From contig JBNLAT010000038.1 of NCBI GenBank assembly GCA_050302275.1, positions 1-27,049 on the forward strand: 27,049 nucleotides of DNA. The letters are read 5' to 3'. The notes below the pieces were generated by a model. That model searched no databases. It was given only the letters and a program-made list of their open reading frames with translations, and was not told where the DNA came from. The DNA is from JAPHTQ01 sp050302275. Lineage in GTDB: Bacteria > Pseudomonadota > Gammaproteobacteria > Thiohalomonadales > Thiohalomonadaceae. Each line of letters begins with the position of its first letter. The stretch's first letter is position 1. This document shows positions 1 through 6,222 of this stretch, piece by piece. The position numbers and the translations under genes are program-made.

Positions 1-264
1 GGCCTGCTCTACCTGCTGCTGATCGCCGTCATGGTTAGCGGCTACCTGATCTCCACCGCCGACGGACGTGCGGTAGAAGTCTTCAACTGGTTTTCCGTTC
101 CGGCCACCCTGGCCGACCGGGAAAATCAGGAAGAGATTGCCGGGACACTGCATCTCATCCTGGCATCCGTCCTCATTGGTCTTGCCCTGCTGCATGCAGG
201 CGCGGCCGTTAAACACCACCTTCTCGACCGGGATCGCACCCTGCTGCGCATGCTCGGATTGTGA
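1..264 (+). CDS. Cytochrome b561 family protein, C-terminal fragment
   Basis: The open frame enters from the left edge, so only the last 87 residues are present. They show a transmembrane helix (LLYLLLIAVMVSGYLI), a periplasmic stretch, and a second helix starting at a histidine (HLILASVLIGLALLHAG), followed by the polar tail VKHHLLDRD. Two histidines on the last helix, in the HLI and LHAG contexts, fit haem ligands of the b561/YceJ family, which moves electrons across the inner membrane. Its stop (262-264) lies 29 bases before the YceI start, matching the yceJ-yceI pairing of E. coli, so the two are probably co-transcribed. Assignment is by motif and neighbour; the start is outside the window. 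Confidence 0.8.
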   Translation, partial: GLLYLLLIAVMVSGYLISTADGRAVEVFNWFSVPATLADRENQEEIAGTLHLILASVLIGLALLHAGAAVKHHLLDRDRTLLRMLGL

Positions 265-293
265 ACAACCAAGCCAGACAAAGGAGCACCACC

Positions 294-866
294 ATGAAGA
301 AACTACTAGCCCTGTTGCTACTCGGCATTGTCGCCGCCCCGCTCACCGCGCAGGCCGACGACTATGTCATCGACACCAAGAATGCCCACGCCTTTATCCA
401 GTTCCGTATCCAGCACCTGGGTTACAGCTGGCTCTATGGCCGCTTTAACGACTTTCAGGGCAAGTTCAGTTACGACGAAAAACACCCTGAAAAGGCAAAG
501 ATAAGCGTGAGCCTGAAGACCGCAAGCATCGACACCAACCATGCAGAGCGTGACAAACACCTGCGTAGTGAGGATTTCTTCGACGTACAGAAATATCCTG
601 AATCGAAGTTTGTCAGCACCTCTTACCAGCCCAAGGGAAATGGTAAGGGCGTATTGAAAGGCAACCTGACCCTGCATGGTGTGACCAAACCGATCACCGT
701 CGAGGTTAAACAGATTGGCGCGGGCCCCGATCCCTGGGGTGGTTACCGCCGTGGTTTCTTCGGTACCACAACCATCACCCTGGCCGACTTTGGCATGACC
801 TATAACCTGGGTCCGGCCTCGACGACTGCAGAACTGCTGCTCTCGTTGGAAGGTGTACGACAGTAA
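294..866 (+). CDS. yceI: YceI family periplasmic protein
   Basis: A 190-residue protein with a clear signal peptide (MKKLLALLLLGIVAAPLTAQA, cleavage likely after AQA) and the YceI lipocalin-like fold: DTKNAHAFIQFRIQHLGYSWLYGRF at the start of the mature chain, then a 'RDKHLRSEDFFDVQKYP' block and 'GNLTLHGVTKPI' strands typical of the family. YceI proteins bind isoprenoid or amphiphilic molecules in a beta-barrel; the physiological ligand is usually unknown. The ATG at 294 is preferred over a GTG at 261 because AAGGAG (281-286) sits 7 bases upstream and the signal peptide begins there. Length matches the family. Likely co-transcribed with the upstream cytochrome b561, and ended by the hairpin at 876-906. 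Confidence 0.93.
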   Translation: MKKLLALLLLGIVAAPLTAQADDYVIDTKNAHAFIQFRIQHLGYSWLYGRFNDFQGKFSYDEKHPEKAKISVSLKTASIDTNHAERDKHLRSEDFFDVQKYPESKFVSTSYQPKGNGKGVLKGNLTLHGVTKPITVEVKQIGAGPDPWGGYRRGFFGTTTITLADFGMTYNLGPASTTAELLLSLEGVRQ

Positions 867-875
867 GCTAAGTTG

Positions 876-906
876 AAAACGGCCGCCTGTTGGCGGCCGT
901 TTTTTT
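876..906. terminator. Rho-independent terminator after yceI
   Basis: A 12-bp stem (AAAACGGCCGCC at 876-887 pairing with 892-903, loop TGTT) runs into a T tract on the plus strand, ending the yceI unit. On the minus strand the same stem is followed by four T, and it lies just after the hybrid kinase stop codon at 913-915, so it may work in both directions. Confidence 0.9.
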
Positions 907-912
907 CAGGAC

Positions 913-2883
913 TCAGGCCGGCTGGTGTTTCAATTCACTCGTCTCATAGCCACCCATGTAGGCCCTGGTCAGAGTCTTGAGCAGAGACGCTTCGGAAATC
1001 GGCTTAATCAGAAAATCGACAAAGCCTGCGTTGAGAATGGCCTGTCGCTGCTCGGGGAAGGCATGGGCCGTCACCGCGATCAACACCGGTAGCGGGACTT
1101 TTTCTTCGTATAATCGTCTTACCACTTCAATACCGCTGATATCCGGCATCTGGATATCCAGCAGCACCACGTCAAACCCACCACCACGGATACGCTCAAG
1201 CGCATCGTAGCCATTGCTGACTTCCTCGAACGGAATAGCGGCCTTATTGAGGAAGGCACCCAGCACCATGCGATTGACGTCGTTATCATCCACCACCAGC
1301 ACCTTCAGCTCACTCCACTGCTCTGTGGTCAGGCTTGGCGGTTCGACTGCCTGTGTGCCCTGAGCGCTTTCCACGCTACGTACAAACGGCAATTCAACAG
1401 TAAAACAGGAACCTTCACCCAGTTTACTCTGCAGGCTTATCTTGCCATCCATGCGCTGAACGAGGCTCTTAACAATCGCCAGACCCAGGCCTACCCCTTC
1501 GTTGTTACGCGTTTCAAAACCTTCAACCCGGGTAAAGTTATCAAAGACAGCCACCTGGGCATCATCAGCGATACCGATCCCGGTATCCTCCACATCAAAG
1601 CGGACTACCACTTGATCGTCACTTTCTCCCCGACGACTGACGTGGACATGAATGCTCCCCTTCTCGGTATATTTGATCGCGTTCGAAATCAGGTTGCTGA
1701 TAATTTGACGCAAACGATTGGCATCACCGTAAAGCGCGTCATCCACATCTTCGTCCACGCCTGCATCCAGCTTGAGATTCTTTCGCTCCGCCATTGGCTG
1801 CATAATACTGACAACCCCATCCAGCTCACCTCGCAGAGAGAAGGCCTCCTCGTAAAAATTAAGGTGTCCCGCCTCAATCGCCGTGATATCCAGGATATCG
1901 TTCACGATACGCAATAGTGCCTGTGCCGATCGACCTATCTGCTCGGCAAAATGTTTCGATTTTCCATTAAGATTTTCGCTGTTCAGTAATTCTGAGAAGC
2001 CGACAATACCGTTAAGTGGTGTACGCAATTCATGACTGACGTTGGCCAGAAACTGATTTTTTGCCTCGCTTGCGCGCTCAGAGCGATCCTTTGCCTCCAG
2101 TAACTCATCCTCGATTTTTTTACGGTGCTCGATCTCTCGAGTGAGAACCCGATTCGCCTCTTCCACTTCGGTGTGCGTCTGCATCAACTGGCCCAACAGC
2201 TTTTCGTTGTCGAGCCACAACAGAATGTTGCGGTTAACACTGGCACTGTAACTCTTTGCCACCGAGAGCATGAAGGCGACATAGATCACCACCAACGCCA
2301 ACATCCCTTCGGAGACCGAGGTTCCCTGAAGTGCGAGAGTAATCCCCACAGGTAGCAACAGGGTCACAATGGTGACGACGTAGATGCGTAACACCATGCC
2401 ACGCGTGGTGATCGCACCCGCGGTCATGCCACCGAGCATAAACAGGGTCAACATACGATAGATTTCGTTGTCGACCATGAAACTCATCGGGCCGATCAGG
2501 CCGTACGGTGCATCCTGCAACAACACCAGGAACATGTAGATACGCAGCCATGTCTCCGCGTTGTCCTCGGTACCGTGGCGTTTATACAGTCTGGCAGCAA
2601 CAAGGAAGGCTGATGCAGCAATAAAATTGACCGCAACCCAGGTCAGCAGAATAGAGTTGGGGAGCTCACCCCAGAAGAAGAACACGACGATGGCCAGCAG
2701 GCCATAAAAACTGAACGCCGCCATTGGCGCCAGCTTGTAATACTCTTTGGCTAACTCATGGTTCAGCTTTTTATTCATGGCAGGTGTGATGGTGCCGCGT
2801 CGGCCGCGACGGCTCGCTCCGCTATGTGGTCGTAGTTCGCCTTCCATAGCGTTATCGTTATCCATCTCCCTGATCAGGCTCAT
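913..2883 (-). CDS. Membrane hybrid sensor histidine kinase with C-terminal receiver
   Basis: 656 residues from the ATG at 2883. About six hydrophobic helices (roughly residues 55-215) form an unusual membrane sensor with little periplasmic sequence. A coiled coil (about 220-275) leads to a HisKA domain with phospho-acceptor His284 in NVSHELRTPLNG, a HATPase domain (N-box NLISNAIKYT near 401, G1 DTGIGI, G2 GVGLGLAIVKS), and a receiver (VLVVDDNDVNR; phospho-acceptor Asp576 in VVLLDIQMP; Lys627 in LIKPIS). No output domain is fused. The chosen ATG overlaps the upstream hydrolase stop as ATGA, implying translational coupling; the Shine-Dalgarno is weak, and ATG 2778 (MNKKLNHELAK) is the alternative. 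No partner response regulator or Hpt protein is adjacent. The signal is unknown. Confidence 0.9.
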   Translation of the reverse strand: MSLIREMDNDNAMEGELRPHSGASRRGRRGTITPAMNKKLNHELAKEYYKLAPMAAFSFYGLLAIVVFFFWGELPNSILLTWVAVNFIAASAFLVAARLYKRHGTEDNAETWLRIYMFLVLLQDAPYGLIGPMSFMVDNEIYRMLTLFMLGGMTAGAITTRGMVLRIYVVTIVTLLLPVGITLALQGTSVSEGMLALVVIYVAFMLSVAKSYSASVNRNILLWLDNEKLLGQLMQTHTEVEEANRVLTREIEHRKKIEDELLEAKDRSERASEAKNQFLANVSHELRTPLNGIVGFSELLNSENLNGKSKHFAEQIGRSAQALLRIVNDILDITAIEAGHLNFYEEAFSLRGELDGVVSIMQPMAERKNLKLDAGVDEDVDDALYGDANRLRQIISNLISNAIKYTEKGSIHVHVSRRGESDDQVVVRFDVEDTGIGIADDAQVAVFDNFTRVEGFETRNNEGVGLGLAIVKSLVQRMDGKISLQSKLGEGSCFTVELPFVRSVESAQGTQAVEPPSLTTEQWSELKVLVVDDNDVNRMVLGAFLNKAAIPFEEVSNGYDALERIRGGGFDVVLLDIQMPDISGIEVVRRLYEEKVPLPVLIAVTAHAFPEQRQAILNAGFVDFLIKPISEASLLKTLTRAYMGGYETSELKHQPA

Positions 2884-3986
2884 TGCGCGATTTGATGCTC
2901 CCTGATGAAACTCCGCAGCTGCGGAAATACGTCCCTGTCGCAATGCTTGCCTATAAACATATCCTGATGGCCGTATTTTTCAAAGACTTTTAACTGATGA
3001 CGTCTCACCCCGTGGGCCACCATCCGCTCATAACAGTGGATATTTGAGTCAGCGAAAACCCGGTTGCGGCTACCCGTGGTAAACAAAATCGGCGTTTTGA
3101 TGGAGAGGCCTGCTTCGAAATAGTCATCGGGCAACGAGTCATAATCGTGATCATCGGTATGCATTTTCACCGCACGATGGTCGGCATTGACCATCTTCGC
3201 CACATGACGGTGGTAATTCAGTCCGGTACCACCAAACAGATCCGCCAGCCGATGGTGCGTCACCTCGGAAATATTTTCATGCTCGAACAGCGCGGGGAAG
3301 CCACTACCCCACATCAGGCTCAGCATGTGGCAGGCAGGCTCATTGCATTCACGGTGAAACAGGCTGATCAGCTTGGAGAGCAGCTTACCCCGGGTCAGGC
3401 GTGGCTCACCCGGCCAACCCGGTGAGACGTAGGCGATATCCAGGATACGCTCGAGAAAAAACGGGAACACATTAATCTTGAACCGCGACCAACCCGGAAT
3501 ATGCGGAGTCAGTGCAATGCTGTTAGCCACCATGCTGGTGATATTCTTTACCGTCCTCGCCGCCAGGGCCATGGTAAAGGTCAGGGAACCGACACAGTGG
3601 GCGATCACGTGAATACGCTTGTTGGCCCCGACAACCTCACGCACTGTTTCAATCGCCCTGGGATGATCGTAGAGCGCCACGTCATCCATGCTGAAGTTGT
3701 TGGGGTAGAGGTTGTAGTTGAAGTGGTTACTCATGCGGTAGTTGAGACACCACACATCGGTGAGGCCGCTGTCCAGCAGGTAGCTCACCAGATTGTAGTG
3801 CTCGGGCATGATGAACATGTCGCTGGAGCTGGTGAGGCCGTGAATCAGCACCACCACGTCGTCGCACTCGTCACGCTGGAAGCGCTCCAGAGAGAGACCC
3901 AGGCCATCATCGGTGGAGAAGGGGTGATTGCTCTTTTCGGCGTTCTTTACCCCGTCCAGGGTATAAAGCGGTATTTGATGTTCCAT
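2880..3986 (-). CDS. Alpha/beta hydrolase of PHA-synthase / GMC-oxidoreductase-linked type
   Basis: 368 residues. Alpha/beta hydrolase marks: oxyanion-hole strand VVVLIHGLTSSSDMF (about 45-59), nucleophile elbow HVIAHCVGSLTF with Cys131 where most hydrolases have Ser, and catalytic-type His340 in EKYGHQDMFIG. The Cys elbow and the YGH..x.IG...RDVFP tail recall PHA synthases (lipase box GxCxG) and, more closely, the hydrolase domain fused to GMC oxidoreductases, with shared text such as PFSTDDGLGL and CNEPACHMLSLMWG. No PhaC N-terminal region or signal peptide is seen. The acid residue is unclear (N308/D313 region). The ATG at 3986 has a strong TAAGGAGG, ruling out the longer reading from 4118. 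First gene of a two-gene unit with the hybrid kinase. Substrate unknown, possibly a lipid ester or hydroxyacyl polymer. Confidence 0.82.
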   Translation of the reverse strand: MEHQIPLYTLDGVKNAEKSNHPFSTDDGLGLSLERFQRDECDDVVVLIHGLTSSSDMFIMPEHYNLVSYLLDSGLTDVWCLNYRMSNHFNYNLYPNNFSMDDVALYDHPRAIETVREVVGANKRIHVIAHCVGSLTFTMALAARTVKNITSMVANSIALTPHIPGWSRFKINVFPFFLERILDIAYVSPGWPGEPRLTRGKLLSKLISLFHRECNEPACHMLSLMWGSGFPALFEHENISEVTHHRLADLFGGTGLNYHRHVAKMVNADHRAVKMHTDDHDYDSLPDDYFEAGLSIKTPILFTTGSRNRVFADSNIHCYERMVAHGVRRHQLKVFEKYGHQDMFIGKHCDRDVFPQLRSFIREHQIAQ

Positions 3987-4102
3987 CTGCACCCTCCTTA
4001 GTAACCCGTATCCCTTAGTTGTTTCTAAAATGTAAACGCAATACGGCCCCTTTGCACCCCAACAATGGAGGTAGTCGGCCAGGAAGAGAATTTTAGGAGG
4101 AC

Positions 4103-4134
4103 AAAAAAATACAGCCAACGAAGTGTTGGCTGTA
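4103..4134 (-). terminator. Rho-independent terminator after the 26-residue ORF
   Basis: Read on the minus strand, a 10-bp stem (TACAGCCAAC / GTTGGCTGTA, plus-strand 4110-4119 with 4125-4134, loop ACTTC) is followed by seven T (4109-4103). It lies between the microprotein stop at 4190 and the hydrolase start at 3986, so it should end the microprotein transcript before the hydrolase-kinase unit. Confidence 0.88.
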
Positions 4135-4142
4135 TTAGAGAA

Positions 4143-4182
4143 CTCAGAATGGGGGGGAGTATATAAAAAGGTCCATTCTGAG
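4143..4182. repeat. 10-bp inverted repeat with G7 loop, in the microprotein 3' region
   Basis: CTCAGAATGG (4143-4152) and CCATTCTGAG (4173-4182) are perfect inverted arms enclosing 20 bases that begin with a G run and continue with an AT-rich stretch. It sits between the microprotein stop and its terminator, so the transcript would end in two successive hairpins, the first carrying a C-rich loop. Confidence 0.7.
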
Positions 4183-4189
4183 GAGCTGC

Positions 4190-4270
4190 TTAGTGATCAA
4201 AGATGAACGCAGAGAAGAGGAAGAAGAACACTGCGCCAAAGATCAGCGGAACGATAATAGTCTCAAGCAT
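4190..4270 (-). CDS. Putative 26-residue single-pass membrane microprotein
   Basis: ATG at 4270, TAA at 4192-4190. The product begins MLETIIVPLIFGAVFFFLF and ends SAFIFDH: almost entirely one hydrophobic helix (about residues 5-24) with a short acidic start and a charged Asp-His end. AAAGGAG lies 7 bases upstream of the ATG, one of the best ribosome sites in the window. The gene is framed by an FNR-type promoter region (4378-4391 box, TTGAAT -10 at 4355-4350) and its own terminator (4134-4103). I do not recognise the sequence; it does not resemble CydX, CcoQ or NapE as I know them. By size and control it could be a small subunit or regulator of an anaerobic membrane complex, which is inference. 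Confidence 0.72.
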   Translation of the reverse strand: MLETIIVPLIFGAVFFFLFSAFIFDH

Positions 4271-4344
4271 TGCAATACTCCTTTTACAGATTCCGTAACT
4301 AAACAAAATGAGCTCAACATGCTGGAGGTACGGCCTCCAAGCAC

Positions 4345-4391
4345 CTTCTATTCAAGTCTCTGAGTCGCCGGTAAACATTGATGTCGATCAA
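4345..4391 (-). promoter_or_regulatory. Class II FNR/ANR-type promoter for the microprotein
   Basis: TTGATGTCGATCAA (4378-4391) matches the FNR/ANR consensus TTGAT-N4-ATCAA at all ten defined positions. On the minus strand the hexamer TTGAAT (4355-4350, 4 of 6 to TATAAT) begins exactly 22 bases beyond the box, the spacing of a class II promoter with FNR centred at -41.5. This predicts a start near 4343 and a leader of about 73 bases. The leader would open with a small hairpin (TGGAGG / CCTCCA, plus-strand 4323-4328 with 4334-4339). Spacing and consensus are seen; FNR control is inference. Confidence 0.72.
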
Positions 4392-4438
4392 ACATTCTCG
4401 ACTTCTAGAAGGGCAAAAAGCGGTTTTTTCACCTACTT

Positions 4439-4452
4439 ATGATCTGGATCAA
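4439..4452. promoter_or_regulatory. Second FNR-type site
   Basis: ATGATCTGGATCAA matches the FNR consensus at 9 of 10 defined positions. Its centre lies 61 bp from the perfect box and about 102 bp upstream of the predicted microprotein start. It also overlaps a TATGAT hexamer (4438-4443) that could be a -10 for the plus-strand gene at 4555, in which case binding here could repress that promoter. Confidence 0.55.
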
Positions 4453-4461
4453 AAGCAGATG

Positions 4462-4475
4462 GTGATCAGCGTCAA
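4462..4475. promoter_or_regulatory. Third, weaker FNR-type site
   Basis: GTGATCAGCGTCAA matches TTGAT-N4-ATCAA at 8 of 10 positions and sits 23 bp (about two helical turns) from the second site, on the same DNA face. Alone it would not be convincing; it is listed because of the tandem arrangement. Confidence 0.35.
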
Positions 4476-4554
4476 AACGACAATCAGCAAAGCTGATGGC
4501 AGCCCGATGACAAACTGGATACGGTGTTACTTTTGACACAATCGGCCAAGGAAA

Positions 4555-4854
4555 ATGAGCAACGACACCAATAACAACTGGCGCTACTTCCTCACCTACA
4601 GCGGCGTCAAACTGCCGCTGAAACTGACGAGCGAGCTACAGGAAGGCGAAACCGAAAACCGCAACACCTACTTTCGTGCCAGCTACGATGCGGAAGGAAA
4701 AATGCTGCTGTGCCAGAAACTGGTCTACGGCGAAGTAGAGATGGAACACCGCTACGGCTACTACGACAGCGGCGCGCTGGAACAGGCGGAGATCACCATG
4801 GCAGGAGAGACTCGCGAGATACGCTTTGCCGATACAGGTGAAGCTGTAATCTAA
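4555..4854 (+). CDS. Small conserved protein, possibly DUF6156 family
   Basis: 99 residues, no signal peptide or membrane helix. The core is a series of short beta-rich segments: WRYFLTYSGVKLPLKL (9-24), ENRNTYFRASYDAEGKML (35-52), then QKLVYGEVEMEHRYGYYDSGAL, reminiscent of toxin-B-like YD beta-hairpin repeats. I recall similar text (YFLTYSGVKLP, NRNTYFRA, VYGEVEMEHRY) in small proteins labelled DUF6156, but this is memory only. The ATG at 4555 has AAGG (CCAAGGAAA) just upstream. It is divergent from the microprotein and shares its FNR-site region, so oxygen-responsive control is possible. No function can be assigned. The 132-bp palindromic repeat follows its stop. Confidence 0.75.
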   Translation: MSNDTNNNWRYFLTYSGVKLPLKLTSELQEGETENRNTYFRASYDAEGKMLLCQKLVYGEVEMEHRYGYYDSGALEQAEITMAGETREIRFADTGEAVI

Positions 4855-4867
4855 ATTATCAAGAAGT

Positions 4868-4999
4868 GGACCTCAAAATGAGGATTCACGCCCGGAGACA
4901 AGGCGTAAAGCCTGCGAGAAGCTCAGTTTACCGGTAGTAAATGAGCATCGCAGCAGGCTTTGCAACACAGGATCAGGGCGCGAAGACCATTTTGAGGCC
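4868..4999. repeat. 132-bp imperfect palindromic intergenic repeat element
   Basis: The whole intergenic stretch folds on itself. Outer arms: GGACCTCAAAATG (4868-4880) against the complement of 4987-4999 (one mismatch inside). Inner arms: TAAAGCCTGCGAGAAGCTCA near 4906-4925 against the complement of TGAGCATCGCAGCAGGCTTTG (4942-4962), imperfectly. The centre is TACCGGTA (4929-4936). No ORF or T tract is present. The pattern resembles dispersed palindromic units (REP/MITE-like) that I recall in several marine and sulfur-oxidising Gammaproteobacteria. No second copy is in this window. It separates two convergent genes, so it could also act as a transcription block. Confidence 0.72.
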
Positions 5000-5003
5000 A
5001 GTT

Positions 5004-5183
5004 CTAGGGTTTGTTTTTAAGCATAACCAGGTAAACACCAAGTGCGACCAGCCCAATCCAGAGCACCATCGCAGCACCGCCAAGACTCTCCCAGGCACTG
5101 CCCATAAACAGCAACATCAGCATCGCAATGGCGAGGATCGCATTACCGAGCCAGAAGGTGTTTGAAGGGGGTTGTTCAGACAT
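5004..5183 (-). CDS. Small two-helix membrane protein, unknown function
   Basis: 59 residues from the ATG at 5183 (AGGT about 7 bases upstream). Two hydrophobic helices, about 11-30 (WLGNAILAIAMLMLLFMGSA) and 35-53 (GGAAMVLWIGLVALGVYLVM), joined by a short loop with Trp and Glu, and a Lys-rich end (LKNKP) that should be cytoplasmic. No motif allows a function. It starts 23 bases after the stop of the gene at 5207-5554 on the same strand and is probably translated from the same message. The longer frame up to 5276 has no good ribosome site and was rejected. Confidence 0.7.
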   Translation of the reverse strand: MSEQPPSNTFWLGNAILAIAMLMLLFMGSAWESLGGAAMVLWIGLVALGVYLVMLKNKP

Positions 5184-5206
5184 ATTTCTACCTGTTGTTG
5201 TTAACG

Positions 5207-5554
5207 TTATTCGGTCGAAAGTAGCCTCACCGAGGCGCCCGCCGTGGACGTATCGATCAGGAACTCCAGTTCGCAATACTCCTGCTCCAGATCTGGCGGA
5301 GTCGGGTCGTCGGCACAGTTACAGCCTGCGATGATGCCGTAGTAGAAAATCCCGGCCCTGACCCGCAACTCCTGTGACTGCTCGTCCACACCCAGCATGA
5401 CCACTCGGAACGGCTCATCAGCCACCGCGGAACTGTGCGCCAGCCCCGCCTGCAGCGGCAATACCGACATCGGCAGCTGCTCCACCTCCTTCTGGAAGGT
5501 GCGCTCAAAGGTCTCGCTACCCCAGGCCTCAAGAGAGTGTTTAAGGAGAATCAC
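5207..5554 (-). CDS. Conserved hypothetical protein with C-N-C motif
   Basis: About 115 residues, soluble. The N-terminal part is helical (HSLEAWGSETFERTFQKEVEQL); the C-terminal part carries the distinctive block RAGIFYYGIIAGCNCADDPTPP with a Cys-Asn-Cys pair and a following EQEYCELEFLIDT. I recall very similar proteins in purple sulfur and related bacteria (IIAGCSCADDPTP), often mislabelled as glucosamine-fructose-6-phosphate aminotransferase; nothing here supports that enzyme. The clustered cysteines and acids could bind a metal or be redox active. Start: GTG at 5554 with two AGG repeats upstream; GTG at 5572 is the alternative. Upstream gene of the pair with the two-helix membrane protein. 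Confidence 0.72.
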   Translation of the reverse strand: MILLKHSLEAWGSETFERTFQKEVEQLPMSVLPLQAGLAHSSAVADEPFRVVMLGVDEQSQELRVRAGIFYYGIIAGCNCADDPTPPDLEQEYCELEFLIDTSTAGASVRLLSTE

Positions 5555-5682
5555 AGCACACCTGCCTGCCACTGCCCAATTCGGCTCATCTTAGCAAATT
5601 GCCGCCTCAGGTCGCAGCCACATTCCGCTGTCATGGTCTACGCTTGGTATACCGCACGGAGACCACATCAGGGGAGACCACC

Positions 5683-6144
5683 ATGGCGACCATCAGCGAC
5701 GAATCCAGTTTCAAAGAGGCGCTGGCCGACCTGCCAGTAAACCGCCAGCGCCAGCTGGGCGCGCGCTTCATCCGCAGGGTGCTGGAACTGGCTCCCGACT
5801 CACGCCTCAACGCCGCCCTCGCCTGCGCCTCCTCCAGCGATCCGTCCGATTCCGAACTACTTGACGCCTACCGCACTGCCAAAAGCATCGCCGTGGAAAC
5901 CTACGCCGCCTGCGGCCAGGAAGCCGACTGGCACACTATGGCCGCCCATCACGTCGCCTGCGGCATTAGCGCCATCGTCGCACCGGCATCCACCATCGTC
6001 CCTGGCGTCGATGTTCCTGCCTACAGTGCTGCTGCTAGCGCACGCATGGCACTGCTGGCGAAAGATGTGGCAGAAAACAAGGAACATCTTGTTACAGAAA
6101 ATGAAGAGCAGTACAAAATTGCCGATGAGTTTCTTGGTGAATAA
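5683..6144 (+). CDS. Hypothetical alpha-helical protein, 153 residues
   Basis: The ATG at 5683 follows GGGGAGA at ideal spacing, so the longer frame from 5599 is not needed. The product is mostly Ala-rich helix with no signal peptide: an N-terminal region (SFKEALADLPVNRQRQLGARFIRRVLELAP), a middle with two cysteines (ETYAACGQEADW) and a histidine pair (MAAHHVACGISAIVAP), and an acidic C-terminal helix (KDVAENKEHLVTENEEQ). The H-H..C arrangement is noticeable but I know no family for it. It is transcribed away from the two small minus-strand genes and converges on argH, sharing the palindromic terminator at 6184-6216. Confidence 0.72.
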   Translation: MATISDESSFKEALADLPVNRQRQLGARFIRRVLELAPDSRLNAALACASSSDPSDSELLDAYRTAKSIAVETYAACGQEADWHTMAAHHVACGISAIVAPASTIVPGVDVPAYSAAASARMALLAKDVAENKEHLVTENEEQYKIADEFLGE

Positions 6145-6183
6145 CGAATAAGTAAAAAGGACAACGAAAATTTTATTTTTGTA

Positions 6184-6216
6184 AAAAGAAAGGCCGCTTT
6201 CCGCGGCCTTTCTTTT
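6184..6216. terminator. Bidirectional Rho-independent terminator
   Basis: A perfect 14-bp stem (AAAAGAAAGGCCGC at 6184-6197 with 6203-6216, loop TTTCC) whose outer part is A-rich on one side and T-rich on the other, so each strand ends in a T-rich run. It lies between the stop of the 153-residue protein and the stop of argH, serving both convergent genes. Confidence 0.92.
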
Positions 6217-6222
6217 AAATCA

